Below are positions 1 to 8,732 of a DNA stretch of 64,000 bases, piece after piece (position 1 is the first letter of the stretch; each line of letters starts with the position of its first letter). This stretch comes from Flavobacterium glaciei (GTDB taxonomy: Bacteria; Bacteroidota; Bacteroidia; Flavobacteriales; Flavobacteriaceae): the NCBI RefSeq assembly GCF_003350545.1, contig NZ_QQBA01000003.1, forward strand, positions 62,001 through 126,000. Direction: 5' to 3'. The translations under genes were made by a program, and so were the position numbers. Under the pieces are notes generated by a model. It ran no database searches. It saw only the letters and a program-made list of their open reading frames with translations, and was not told where the DNA came from.

Positions 1-34
1 CAACAAAATCGTAAACGAAGTAGAAGTACCTTAA
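1..34 (+). CDS. 3' end of an upstream gene, probably the MoxR-family AAA ATPase of the bat operon
   Basis: Only the last ten codons are in the window (frame from base 2, reading NKIVNEVEVP, stop TAA at 32-34). The frame is open to the left edge and sits 81 nt before the DUF58 gene on the same strand. In Bacteroidetes the gene before this DUF58 gene is normally a MoxR ATPase, so identity is inferred from gene order, not from visible motifs. Confidence 0.5.
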   Translation, partial: NKIVNEVEVP

Positions 35-35
35 A

Positions 36-110
36 GTTTGTTTAAGGTTTAAAGTTTCAAGTTGTTGGATTAAGAACTTGGAACGTTAAACTTTTAAACT
101 TTAAACAAAT
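36..110. repeat. Imperfect palindrome built on the word gtttaaag, between moxR end and DUF58 gene
   Basis: The arm at 36-53 matches the reverse complement of 93-110 at 16 of 18 positions. Both arms run on inward as loose copies of gtttaaag/gtttcaag. It fills almost the whole gap between the two genes and has no T tract, so it does not look like an ordinary terminator. It belongs with the other private-word palindromes in this window. Confidence 0.6.
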
Positions 111-115
111 TAAAA

Positions 116-979
116 ATGGATACAAAAGACCTCTTAAAAAAAGTCCGAAAAATAGAAATCAAAACCCGAAGATTGAGCGATCACATCTTTTCGGGTGAGT
201 ATCATACGTCTTTTAAAGGACGAGGAATGACGTTTAGTGAAGTGCGTCAATACCAGTATGGAGATGATATTCGTGCGATTGACTGGAATGTAACTGCGCG
301 GTACAACGAAGCACACGTAAAAGTTTTTGAGGAAGAACGCGAATTAACTATGATGTTAATGGTTGATATTTCGGGTTCAGAAAGTTTTGGTTCAAAAAAT
401 CAATTCAAGAAAGACATTGTTACTGAGATTGCCGCAACAATGGCTTTTTCAGCAACTCAAAACAACGATAAAATAGGGTTGATTTTGTTTTCGGATGAAA
501 TTGAATTATATATACCGCCAAAAAAAGGAAGATCACACGTTTTGAGAATTATTCGAGAATTGATAGAGTTTCAGCCTAAAAGCCATAAAACAGATATTGC
601 TCAAGCCTTAAAATTTTTGTCGGGAACTCAAAAAAAGAAAGCAATTGTGTTTGTAATTTCTGATTTCATGTCACAAGATTATGAGCAAACATTAAAAATA
701 GCATCTAAGAAACACGATATCACTGGTATTCGCGTGTACGACATTCGAGAAGAAAAAATGCCGGATTTAGGAATGGTTTCTATGCTTGATGCTGAAACTG
801 GAGCAATCGAATTGATAAATACCGGTTCGAAAGCAGTGCGAATGAATTACGAAAAAAAATACCTTGATAAAGTAAATTATTTTAAAGAAACATTCAGCAA
901 ATCAGGTTCCGGAGTTGTCAACACAAGAGTTGATGAAAGTTATGTGACGAAATTATTAAGTTACTTTAAATCGAGATAA
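116..979 (+). CDS. DUF58 domain protein of the bat operon
   Basis: A 287-aa soluble protein of the DUF58 family, which carries a von Willebrand A-like fold. The family signature is visible around residues 44-60 (RQYQYGDDIRAIDW), followed by a MIDAS-like DISGS at residues 84-88. There is no signal peptide or membrane segment. It lies between a probable moxR and a BatD-like gene. MoxR, DUF58 and VWA proteins typically work together in a chaperone or metal-dependent maturation system, and bat operons have been linked to oxidative stress tolerance and envelope integrity. The molecular substrate is unknown. The family assignment is secure; the role is inferred from operon context. Confidence 0.9.
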   Translation: MDTKDLLKKVRKIEIKTRRLSDHIFSGEYHTSFKGRGMTFSEVRQYQYGDDIRAIDWNVTARYNEAHVKVFEEERELTMMLMVDISGSESFGSKNQFKKDIVTEIAATMAFSATQNNDKIGLILFSDEIELYIPPKKGRSHVLRIIRELIEFQPKSHKTDIAQALKFLSGTQKKKAIVFVISDFMSQDYEQTLKIASKKHDITGIRVYDIREEKMPDLGMVSMLDAETGAIELINTGSKAVRMNYEKKYLDKVNYFKETFSKSGSGVVNTRVDESYVTKLLSYFKSR

Positions 980-980
980 A

Positions 981-1074
981 TCCCCTCCCAGCCTCCCCAA
1001 AGAGGAGGAGTTGAAAGCGGACTATAATTTTCACGACACGGCTCCCTCTCCTTTGGAGAGGGTTGGGGAGAGGA
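981..1074. repeat. GC-rich inverted repeat (cccctcccagcctcccc type)
   Basis: The arms at about 981-1010 and 1042-1074 are gapped inverted copies of a C-rich motif (cctccccaaagaggagg against ctcctttggagaggg). They are far richer in GC than the flanking genes. A half copy of the same motif occurs at 3729-3756 in the next large gap of the operon. Similar GC-rich palindromes are common between genes in Flavobacterium genomes. It leaves the operon colinear. Confidence 0.7.
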
Positions 1075-1093
1075 AAAAATATTTAATATAAAA

Positions 1094-2725
1094 ATGAAAA
1101 TTAGACTTTACCTACTACTATTGCTGCTTTCGACTGCTGTTTTTGCACAACAAAAGCAAGTAGTCACGAGTATTGACACGATCAAAAATAAAATTGGTGC
1201 GGAATTTAAACTGTCCATAAAAACTACTGTTGATACTTCGTCTAAAGTGATTTTTCCAAAATTGAAAAACTTTGGTGCTTTAGAGGTGATTCAGTCATAT
1301 CCTATTGATACAGTCAAAATTGACGACCGTTATGAATTAATCAAAAAATACGGTTTAACCCAATTTGATTCTGGTCGATACGTGGTTTCTAGTATCAAGA
1401 TTTTTATCAATAACAAACCGTTTATGACGGATTCACTTTTGGTAGAAGTTTCTAATGTTCAAGTGGATACTTTAAAGCAAAAAATGTTCGACATCAAGGA
1501 CATTGCTCAAGCGGATAACTCAATTGGAGACTGGTGGAAATACCTGTTGATTATTGCTTTGATTATTGGAATTGGTGCATTTATTTATTGGTTTATAAAA
1601 AAACGCCAAGAAAAGAAACTACAGGAAGTAATTTATAAAACGCCAATCGAAAAAGCCACTAGTTTGCTGGATTCATTGGAGAAAAAAGAACTTTGGCAAA
1701 AAGGAGAAGTCAAAGCTTATTATAGCGAATTGACGGATATTGCCAGAAACTATATCGAAGAAGCCATAGAAATTCCAGCGATGGAAAGCACTACTTTTGA
1801 ACTGATTCAAGGACTTAGAGCTGCTTCTGTAAAAAAGAAAATGACGCTTTCGAAGGAAATTATTGAAAATTTGGAGCGTGTTTTGAAACAAGCCGATTTA
1901 GTGAAATTTGCCAAGTCAAAACCTTTGGATTTTGAAATCACAGAAGACCGAAATAAAATTCAAAAAGCAATTCTGACATTAGATAATTCCATTCCAGTGG
2001 AAATCCCAGTAGAGGAAGACATGTTGTTGAATGAAGCGCAAAGACAAAAGCAAATCCAAATTCAATTGCGCAAACAAAGGAACAAACGCATCGTAACTGC
2101 GGTGGCTTCGGTTTTTTTTTTATTGGCAGCGACCACCACTTTTTTCATTGTTACCAAAGGTTTTGATTATGTAAAAGACAATATTATTGGTCATCCTATA
2201 AAAGAATTATTGGAAGGTGAATGGGTAAAAAGTGAGTACGGAAATCCGGGAATTATCATAGAAACACCAAAAGTGCTTAAGAGAGTAGATTTGACAAAAA
2301 CACTTCCAAAAAACGGAATGGCTTTGATTAAAGAAATGCAATCCTTTGCGTACGGAAGTGTTTTGGACCGTTTTTATGTGATGGTTTCTACACTAAAATT
2401 TAAAGCAGAAACACAAATTGATTTGGCGAAATCTATGGATGGCGCGTTGCAGTCACTTGAAGCGCAAGGAGCTCAAAACATGATTGTAAAACAAGAAGAT
2501 TTTGAAACTGAAGAAGGAGTAAAGGGATTGAAAGCTTACGGAACGTTCTCCCAAATTGACGGCGAAAATAAAACTACCGCTAAAATGTACTATGAAGCAA
2601 TATTGTTCAGCCAAGAAGGTGGATTGCAACAGATATTAATATTTCATGAAGAAGGAGATAAGTATGGCAACGAAATATCAGAACGCGTTTTGAATGCTGT
2701 CGAATTAAAACAAGCAAGTAAATAA
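1094..2725 (+). CDS. BatD-like membrane protein of the bat operon
   Basis: A 543-aa protein with a signal peptide at residues 1-19 (ends AVFAQ), a periplasmic beta-rich domain at about 20-145 that resembles the N-terminal part of BatD, a TM helix at about 149-168, a charged helical cytoplasmic region at 170-330, a second TM helix at about 333-354, and a C-terminal alpha/beta domain. It overlaps batA by one base (TAATG), so the two are probably translationally coupled. It sits at the place where bat operons often carry an unnamed BatD-like gene. I can support operon membership and topology but not a specific activity. The C-terminal domain after the second TM is not one I recognise. Confidence 0.75.
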   Translation: MKIRLYLLLLLLSTAVFAQQKQVVTSIDTIKNKIGAEFKLSIKTTVDTSSKVIFPKLKNFGALEVIQSYPIDTVKIDDRYELIKKYGLTQFDSGRYVVSSIKIFINNKPFMTDSLLVEVSNVQVDTLKQKMFDIKDIAQADNSIGDWWKYLLIIALIIGIGAFIYWFIKKRQEKKLQEVIYKTPIEKATSLLDSLEKKELWQKGEVKAYYSELTDIARNYIEEAIEIPAMESTTFELIQGLRAASVKKKMTLSKEIIENLERVLKQADLVKFAKSKPLDFEITEDRNKIQKAILTLDNSIPVEIPVEEDMLLNEAQRQKQIQIQLRKQRNKRIVTAVASVFFLLAATTTFFIVTKGFDYVKDNIIGHPIKELLEGEWVKSEYGNPGIIIETPKVLKRVDLTKTLPKNGMALIKEMQSFAYGSVLDRFYVMVSTLKFKAETQIDLAKSMDGALQSLEAQGAQNMIVKQEDFETEEGVKGLKAYGTFSQIDGENKTTAKMYYEAILFSQEGGLQQILIFHEEGDKYGNEISERVLNAVELKQASK

Positions 2726-3726
2726 TGGACAAAATAACATTTTTAAACCCAGAATTTTTTTGGTTGTTTCTACTGATTCCAGTTGTAATTGTCTGGTTCA
2801 TGCGAAAAAAGAACCATCAATCAGCCACGTTAAAAATAAGCTCGTTAGAAGGATTTAAAGGAACAGGATCGTATTTGACCAAGTTAAAACCAATGTTGAA
2901 TGTACTTCGTGTTTTGGCTTTATGCTCTTTGATCGTAGCCATGGCTAGGCCAAGAACGGTCGATGTGAGTAATAAAACTAAAACTACTAAAGGGATTGAT
3001 ATCGTTATGGCGATAGACGTTTCCGGAAGTATGCTGGCCAAAGATTTGAAACCAAACAGAATGGAAGCCCTGAAAAGAGTGGCCGCTGATTTTGTTGAAG
3101 AACGACCAAATGACAGGATTGGACTTGTGGTTTATGCCTCTGAAGCGTACACAAAAACACCGGTAACCAGTGATAAAGCGGTTATTCAGAATGCTATCAA
3201 CAGCATTAAATATGATAATGTTTTGCAGGACGGAACAGGAATAGGAATGGGATTAGCTACTGCAGTCAATAGATTGAAAGACAGTCAAGCAAAAAGTAAA
3301 GTTATTATTTTGTTGACTGACGGAGTAAATAATGCCGGATTTATTGAGCCCGAAACAGCATCGGATATTGCTAAACAATACGGAATAAAAGTCTATACCG
3401 TTGGAATTGGAACTAATGGAATGGCCATGTTTCCTTACGCTGTCGCACCAAATGGCACATTTTTGTTCCAAATGATGAAAGTAGAAATAGACGAGCAGTT
3501 GATGAAAAATATAGCAAGAAAGACGGATGGAAAATATTTTAGAGCAACAAGCAACAGTAAATTAGCAGAGATTTATGCCTCTATCAATAAACTGGAAACC
3601 ACTGAAATCGAAGAATTAAAATTCTATGATTACGATGAAAAATTCAGGCCTTTTATATGGTTCGCCGGTTTTTTATTATTGCTGGAATTAGGATTAAGGA
3701 ATACGGTTTTTAAAAGTTTTATATAA
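2725..3726 (+). CDS. batA: BatA, von Willebrand A membrane protein
   Basis: A 333-aa protein with N-terminal TM helices at about 10-26 and 61-74, a VWA domain from about residue 90 with a canonical MIDAS DVSGS (D98, S100, S102) and the downstream acidic loop LTDGVNN, and a C-terminal TM helix near residues 308-325. This is the standard BatA architecture (about 330 aa), with the VWA domain placed in the periplasm between membrane anchors. The start codon overlaps the preceding stop. BatA and BatB probably form a membrane pair working with BatC, BatD and BatE. Family assignment is secure. Confidence 0.93.
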   Translation: MDKITFLNPEFFWLFLLIPVVIVWFMRKKNHQSATLKISSLEGFKGTGSYLTKLKPMLNVLRVLALCSLIVAMARPRTVDVSNKTKTTKGIDIVMAIDVSGSMLAKDLKPNRMEALKRVAADFVEERPNDRIGLVVYASEAYTKTPVTSDKAVIQNAINSIKYDNVLQDGTGIGMGLATAVNRLKDSQAKSKVIILLTDGVNNAGFIEPETASDIAKQYGIKVYTVGIGTNGMAMFPYAVAPNGTFLFQMMKVEIDEQLMKNIARKTDGKYFRATSNSKLAEIYASINKLETTEIEELKFYDYDEKFRPFIWFAGFLLLLELGLRNTVFKSFI

Positions 3727-3728
3727 AA

Positions 3729-3846
3729 TCCCCAGCCCTCCCCGAAGGGAAGGGAGTACAAACTGGAATATTGGAATAAAATGACCAAGTTTAGAATTTT
3801 TGATTTAGATTGAAAATCTAAGATTAAAGTTCATAAATCTAAAAAT
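3729..3846. repeat. Half copy of the GC-rich motif followed by an AT-rich palindrome
   Basis: Bases 3729-3756 are a single arm of the cccagccctccccgaaggga motif whose paired form lies at 981-1074. Downstream, ttagatt and aatctaa form a 7-bp stem around 3805-3820, and the word gattta/taaatc recurs in inverted order out to 3846. Together they fill the 124-nt batA-batB gap. No promoter or gene is evident. Confidence 0.5.
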
Positions 3847-3850
3847 AGAA

Positions 3851-4882
3851 ATGGAATTAGACGAAAAAAAATATTTATATCTTCTCTTTATACTGCCTTT
3901 GGTAGTGTTGGTTTTTCTATTCAATTTATATTGGAAAAGAAAAAAACAACGCGAGTTTGGCGACTTGGAAATGGTGAAAAAACTGAGTCCGGAAAGTTCA
4001 GTTTTTAAACCGGTTTTGAAATTAGTAGTAATGCTTTTAGCATTGACTGGATTAATTTTTGGATTGGTAAATCCAAAAATCGGGACTAAAATGGAAACTG
4101 TAAAACGTGAAGGAATCGACATTGTTTTTGCAGTGGATGTTTCTAAAAGTATGCTTGCCGAAGATGTAGCGCCAAACCGTTTGGATAAAAGCAAGCAAAT
4201 AGTTTCGCAAATCATAAATCAGTTAGGTAGTGACAGAATAGGAATCGTGGCCTATGCCGGAAGTGCTTTTCCTGTATTACCCATTACTACGGATTACAGC
4301 GTTGCCAAGATGTTTTTGCAAAGCATGAATACCGATATGGTTTCCTCCGTAGGAACATCATTCAACGAGGCTATCAAGTTATCGTCAACTTATTTTGATG
4401 ATAAAAAAACGAGTAAGCTACTGATTATGATTTCGGATGGCGAAGATCATAATGAGGGTGCTGATGAAGCCGCCGAAGAAGCGAGTAAGCTGGGAATTAA
4501 AATCATTACAATTGGTGTTGGAACTGAAAAAGGAGGGACAATTCCATTAAAAAGAAATGGAATTATAGAAGGTTTCAAGAAAGACAATAATAATGAAGTG
4601 GTTATAACTAAACTAGTTCCGGAGAGTTTAACGGCAATTGCAAAAGCCACAAAAGGAGGCTATGTAAATGGTAATAACACCAAAGAAGTTTTGGAATATG
4701 TTAAGAATGCTTTGAATAATATTCAAAAAACCGAATTTGAAGCGACCGAAATGGCTGATTTTCAATCGCAATTTCAATGGTTTTTGGGTTTTGCTTTTGT
4801 TTTCTTGTTTCTTGATGTTTTTCTATTGGAAAGAAAAACGAGTTGGGTAAACAAATTAAATTTATTTAACGAGAATAAATAA
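3851..4882 (+). CDS. batB: BatB, von Willebrand A membrane protein
   Basis: A 343-aa paralogue of BatA with the same plan: TM helices at about 10-27 and 55-72, a VWA domain with MIDAS DVSKS (D96, S98, S100), an SDGEDHN loop, and a C-terminal TM helix at about 310-327. The MIDAS is complete, so metal-dependent ligand binding is plausible. It follows batA after a 124-nt gap filled with repeat sequence and precedes batC by 48 nt. In families where it has been studied, BatA and BatB form a large envelope complex; here that is inferred from homology. Confidence 0.93.
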   Translation: MELDEKKYLYLLFILPLVVLVFLFNLYWKRKKQREFGDLEMVKKLSPESSVFKPVLKLVVMLLALTGLIFGLVNPKIGTKMETVKREGIDIVFAVDVSKSMLAEDVAPNRLDKSKQIVSQIINQLGSDRIGIVAYAGSAFPVLPITTDYSVAKMFLQSMNTDMVSSVGTSFNEAIKLSSTYFDDKKTSKLLIMISDGEDHNEGADEAAEEASKLGIKIITIGVGTEKGGTIPLKRNGIIEGFKKDNNNEVVITKLVPESLTAIAKATKGGYVNGNNTKEVLEYVKNALNNIQKTEFEATEMADFQSQFQWFLGFAFVFLFLDVFLLERKTSWVNKLNLFNENK

Positions 4883-4930
4883 TTATTTCTAAAAAGGTTT
4901 CAAAGCCTTTTAGACATACAGATATAATAA

Positions 4931-5686
4931 ATGAAAAATTTTAAAATCATCATAATTGCCTTTTTAATCGTTGCTTTCTCTGGGACAGCCGGATTGCATG
5001 CGCAACAAAAAGATAGAATTTTGCCCAAAGCAAACCAAGATTATGCGGACAATAAATTTGTGGATGCGGAGGCTAATTACCGAATTTCGGATTCAAAATT
5101 CCCTAATAAAGCCGTTGCGCCTTTCAATCTTGGAAATAGTATTTACAAGCAAAAACAATCTTCCGAAGCTAAATTTGCGTATGCTAAAGCCTTGAAAAAT
5201 TCAAAAACAAGACCACAGAAACATCGCGCTTTTCATAATCTTGGAAATGTTTTCATGAATGAAAAAGATTATACACAAGCAGTTGAAGCTTATAAAAATG
5301 CCTTGAGAAATGACCCAACCGATGAGGAAACGCGTTATAATTATGCTTTAGCAAAAAAAATGCTGAAAGAAAATCCTCCAAAGGGTGATGATAAAAAAGA
5401 TGACAAAAAGGACGATAAGAAAGACGGAGATAAAGATAAAAAAGACAACAAAGACAAAGACAACAAAGACAAAGATAACAAAGACGATAAGGGAGATAAA
5501 GACAAACAAAATAAAGACCCTAAACCGAATGAAAATGGAGAGCCAAAACCAGCTCCCGGAGGAATTTCTAAAGAACGTTTAGAAAATCTTTTGAATGCAG
5601 TGAATAAAGAAGAAAAGAAAGTGCAGGATAAAGTAAATGCCAAAAAAGTACAAGGAAAACCAGTGAAGACGGAGAAAGATTGGTAG
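4931..5686 (+). CDS. batC: BatC, TPR protein with K/D-rich linker
   Basis: A 251-aa exported protein with a signal peptide at residues 1-25 (ends LHAQ), tetratricopeptide repeats at about 31-147, a very low-complexity lysine/aspartate segment at 151-200 encoded by near-repeats of gataaaaaagac, and a C-terminal helical segment. BatC is the expected periplasmic TPR partner of BatA/BatB. The K/D linker is probably disordered and may vary in length by slippage. Long open frames on the other strands here are artefacts of this biased composition. Confidence 0.9.
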   Translation: MKNFKIIIIAFLIVAFSGTAGLHAQQKDRILPKANQDYADNKFVDAEANYRISDSKFPNKAVAPFNLGNSIYKQKQSSEAKFAYAKALKNSKTRPQKHRAFHNLGNVFMNEKDYTQAVEAYKNALRNDPTDEETRYNYALAKKMLKENPPKGDDKKDDKKDDKKDGDKDKKDNKDKDNKDKDNKDDKGDKDKQNKDPKPNENGEPKPAPGGISKERLENLLNAVNKEEKKVQDKVNAKKVQGKPVKTEKDW

Positions 5687-5706
5687 TTCAATTAGATAAT
5701 TTGAAA

Positions 5707-7455
5707 ATGAAAAGATTTATAGCAGTACTAATTTTAATGGTGTGCAATTTACTTAACGCCCAAGTGCAATTTGAGGCTAGAGTAACTAAAACAACGCTGG
5801 GCTTAAACGAGAGACTTCGTATCGATTTTATGATGAATATCGATGGGGATAATTTTGTGCCGCCTTCTTTTGAAGGATTTAGAATTATTGCCGGTCCAAG
5901 TCAGCAAGTAAGTCAATCGTGGGTAAACGGAAGAAGTTCATTTGAGAAAATATATTCTTATTTTCTTTTGCCAAATCAAAAAGGGGCTTTGGTCATCAAG
6001 CAAGCCGCAATCGAATACAACGGGCAAATTTATAAAACATCACCTATAAAAATAAATGTAACCGCCGCTACGGAACAACCTAGAGACCCGGCTGATCCTC
6101 AGATTTCCGCGGAGGGTAATCTTTATTTAGTTGCTGATGTTTCTAAAACAAATCCCTATATAAATGAACCCATTACGGTGGTTTATAAGCTGTATTTTAA
6201 CAATATTGGAATCACAAACTCGAACGAAGTCAATAAACCAAAATACAATGATTTCTGGAGTCAGAATATTGAAATTAAAAGGTTTGTTGCCGAAGAAGGT
6301 ATGTTTAAAGGAGAGCAATTTCGCTTTATTGTCCTTAAAAAAATAGTTTTGTATCCTCAAAAATCCGGAAAATTGGTTATAGAACCTTTAGCTTTAGATA
6401 TTGATGTTCAATTACCGTCTAATCGTAGAGATATGTTTGGTAGAATGATTGTCACCGATGGAACTAAGAGAGTTTCTGCGGGGTCAAAAACCATAAATGT
6501 TAAGCCACTTCCCGAAGCAGGTAAACCGGAAGACTTTTCAGGTGCAGTAGGAAATTTTGATTTCAAAGTAACACCTACGAAAACCGATTTAAAAAACGGA
6601 GAAAGTCTGGACTTAGTAGTTAGTGTAACCGGAAAAGGGAATCTAAAATTATTCAGTTTGCCTAAACCTGTAGCGCCAAATGCCTTAGAAATGTATGATG
6701 CAGTTCATACGGAGCAGGTTAATACGCCGCTCTCAGGAATGGCTGGAAAGATTTCAGATAGTTACACCATTGTCCCGCAGTATAAAGGGAATTACCCAAT
6801 AAAACCATTAAAATTTACGTATTTTGATTTGGGTTCACAAACCTATAAAACGTTGAGTTCTCAGGAAATAATGATAAATGTTCTTGACGGTCCTTCGCCT
6901 ACTGATGCAACAGTAGCTTCTGGTGCAAACAAGAATAAAATAGATAAAGTAGAGCAATTTAAATTCATAAAGTCAAAAAGTAATCTTTTGACGATGAATA
7001 ATAAAGATTTCTTTGGGTCTAATTTGTTTTATGGATTGTTCTTTTTCCCATTTTTGATGCTGCCTTTAATCGTATTATTCAAAAAGAAAAAAGAAGCTAT
7101 TGATGGTGATATTACCGGAAACAGAATCCGAATGAATAATAGATTGGCCAAAAAATATTTATCAGAAGCCAAGAAACAAATCAATAACAAGGAACTGTTT
7201 TACATTGCGCTGGAGAAAGCAATGCACAATTTCTTGAAAGCGAAGTTGCATATTGAAACATCAGAAATGAGTAAGGACAATATTCAAGAATTGTTGTTGT
7301 CAAGAAATGCGAATCCTGAAGCGGTGAATGATTTTATTGCACTTACGGAAAACTGTGAAATCGCTCGATATGCACCATCATCAAGTGTTACGATACAAAA
7401 GGATTTTGATAAAGCGGTAGTGATTATCTCAGATTTAGAAAAACAAATTGCTTAA
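5707..7455 (+). CDS. batD: BatD family protein
   Basis: A 582-aa protein. I chose the ATG at 5707 (MKRFIAVLILMVCNLLNAQ) because it gives a clean signal peptide; an upstream in-frame ATG at 5680 overlaps batC. It has a long periplasmic region of beta-sandwich domains, one TM helix near residues 445-462 (GLFFFPFLMLPLIVLF) and a helical cytoplasmic tail of about 110 residues. This is the classic BatD layout. The stop codon TAA (7453-7455) lies inside the outer TTAA of the inverted-repeat element that carries the next gene. Confidence 0.92.
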   Translation: MKRFIAVLILMVCNLLNAQVQFEARVTKTTLGLNERLRIDFMMNIDGDNFVPPSFEGFRIIAGPSQQVSQSWVNGRSSFEKIYSYFLLPNQKGALVIKQAAIEYNGQIYKTSPIKINVTAATEQPRDPADPQISAEGNLYLVADVSKTNPYINEPITVVYKLYFNNIGITNSNEVNKPKYNDFWSQNIEIKRFVAEEGMFKGEQFRFIVLKKIVLYPQKSGKLVIEPLALDIDVQLPSNRRDMFGRMIVTDGTKRVSAGSKTINVKPLPEAGKPEDFSGAVGNFDFKVTPTKTDLKNGESLDLVVSVTGKGNLKLFSLPKPVAPNALEMYDAVHTEQVNTPLSGMAGKISDSYTIVPQYKGNYPIKPLKFTYFDLGSQTYKTLSSQEIMINVLDGPSPTDATVASGANKNKIDKVEQFKFIKSKSNLLTMNNKDFFGSNLFYGLFFFPFLMLPLIVLFKKKKEAIDGDITGNRIRMNNRLAKKYLSEAKKQINNKELFYIALEKAMHNFLKAKLHIETSEMSKDNIQELLLSRNANPEAVNDFIALTENCEIARYAPSSSVTIQKDFDKAVVIISDLEKQIA

Positions 7456-7925
7456 CCACAAAGGGCACAAAGAAGGCGCTAAGAACACTAGCTTTAATAA
7501 ATAAATGACTGAAAACGAAATATCAAAAATTGTATTTGAAAGTGCGCTAAAAGTTCACAAGGTTTTAGGTCCCGGATTATTGGAAAGTGCTTACGAAGAG
7601 TGCTTGTTTTATGAACTTAAAAAAAGTAATTTAAAAGTAGAAAAGCAGAAAGCGCTTCCTTTGATTTATGAAGAAGTAAAACTGGATGTGGGGTACAGAA
7701 TTGATATGATTATTGAAGATAAATTTATTGTTGAGGTAAAATCTGTTGAATCTTTGACAGATGTTCATTTGGCTCAATTACTTACGTATTTGAGATTGTC
7801 GGATTGTAGATTAGGATTACTAATTAATTTTAATGTAAAATTACTAAAAGAAGGTGTAAGACGAGTTATAAATGGAACACTTTAAATAGTGTACTTTGCG
7901 GCTTCCTTGTGACCTTTGTGTTTAA
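7452..7925. mobile_element. Candidate 474-bp inverted-repeat element carrying the GxxExxY gene
   Basis: The left arm 7452-7489 and the reverse complement of the right arm 7888-7925 are both 38 nt and match at 32 of 38 positions with no gap; both start with TTAA and contain cacaaagg and cact. The arms tightly enclose one gene (7505-7885). The element sits between batD and batE, which normally follow each other directly. The left arm begins in the batD stop codon and the right arm ends 6 nt before batE. There is no transposase, so mobility is inferred from structure and position. Confidence 0.55.
7505..7885 (+). CDS. GxxExxY protein, PD-(D/E)XK nuclease fold
   Basis: A 126-aa protein of the GxxExxY family. 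The naming motif is at residues 24-30 (GLLESAY). The PD-(D/E)XK-type active-site set is present: D67 (RIDMII), E77-V-K79 (VEVKS) and Q91 (LAQLL), so the nuclease fold looks intact. There is no signal peptide or TM. Its function is not established in any organism I know of. It is co-directional with the bat genes but unrelated to them, and it is enclosed by 38-nt inverted repeats, which suggests that it arrived as cargo. I infer a possible role in processing or spreading the flanking repeats; nothing in the sequence proves it. Confidence 0.88.
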   Translation: MTENEISKIVFESALKVHKVLGPGLLESAYEECLFYELKKSNLKVEKQKALPLIYEEVKLDVGYRIDMIIEDKFIVEVKSVESLTDVHLAQLLTYLRLSDCRLGLLINFNVKLLKEGVRRVINGTL

Positions 7926-7931
7926 ATTTTT

Positions 7932-8678
7932 ATGAAAAACATACTATACATATTATTACTTTCAACCCAGGTTTTCTTTGCCCAAAACGGCTTTGAAAAA
8001 GGAAACGAATATTATCAAAAAGCGAAATATAAGGAAGCTGTTACTGCTTATGAAAGTGTTTTGACAGAAAGTAAACACTCCTCTGAATTGTATTATAATT
8101 TAGGAAATGCCTATTATAAGTTGAACAAAGTAGCGCCTTCTATTTACAATTATGAAAAAGCATTGGTTTTAAATCCGAAGAATAATGATGCTATTAATAA
8201 CTTGAAATTCGCTCAAAAAAGAACCATTGATGAAATTAAAGTAATTCCAAAAGTAGGTTTTGCAAAGCTGATTCGGGATTTTACAGGAATCTATCATTAC
8301 AATACGTGGGCGTGGATTTCTGTTGGACTAGCAATGACTTTTTTGTTGTTTTTTATCGGGTATTATTTTTCACAAATTACGCTTTCAAAAAGGATTTTCT
8401 TTTTTGGAATGTTTCTGCTTTTTTTTATAATTCTGATTAGTGTTTCATCTGCCATTTTTGAAAAAAGTCATTTTGATACTGAAAAACCAGCCATAGTATT
8501 TGCTGAAAGGACTAATGTAAAAAGCGAACCTAGAGATGGTGGAAAACCGTTATTCACACTTCACGAAGGAACTAAAGTGTATGTATTTGAAACCATTGGA
8601 AAATGGAAAAAAGTGCAGCTAACAGATGGAACCGAAGGCTGGATTGAAAGCAGTGCAATTAAGGAAGTGAAACAATAG
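7932..8678 (+). CDS. batE: BatE, TPR and SH3-domain membrane protein
   Basis: A 248-aa protein with a signal peptide at residues 1-18 (VFFAQ), TPR repeats at about 20-95, two TM helices at about 120-140 and 147-167, and a bacterial SH3 (type 3) domain at about 188-245 (TNVKSEPRDGG...GWIESSAI). This TPR-TM-TM-SH3 order is typical of BatE and closes the bat operon. The SH3 domain may bind cell-wall peptides. It begins 46 nt after the GxxExxY gene and 6 nt after that element's right arm. Confidence 0.9.
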   Translation: MKNILYILLLSTQVFFAQNGFEKGNEYYQKAKYKEAVTAYESVLTESKHSSELYYNLGNAYYKLNKVAPSIYNYEKALVLNPKNNDAINNLKFAQKRTIDEIKVIPKVGFAKLIRDFTGIYHYNTWAWISVGLAMTFLLFFIGYYFSQITLSKRIFFFGMFLLFFIILISVSSAIFEKSHFDTEKPAIVFAERTNVKSEPRDGGKPLFTLHEGTKVYVFETIGKWKKVQLTDGTEGWIESSAIKEVKQ

Positions 8679-8732
8679 CTTTTAGGAGTTAATTTTCAGT
8701 GTTAAATACTAATATTCACTGTGAATTTTTGC

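Noticed and set aside
5385..5691. Extra coding frames opposite and overlapping the batC 3' half
   Set aside because: They arise from the lysine/aspartate-rich low-complexity codons of batC and have repetitive Ser/Leu or Lys/Thr composition.
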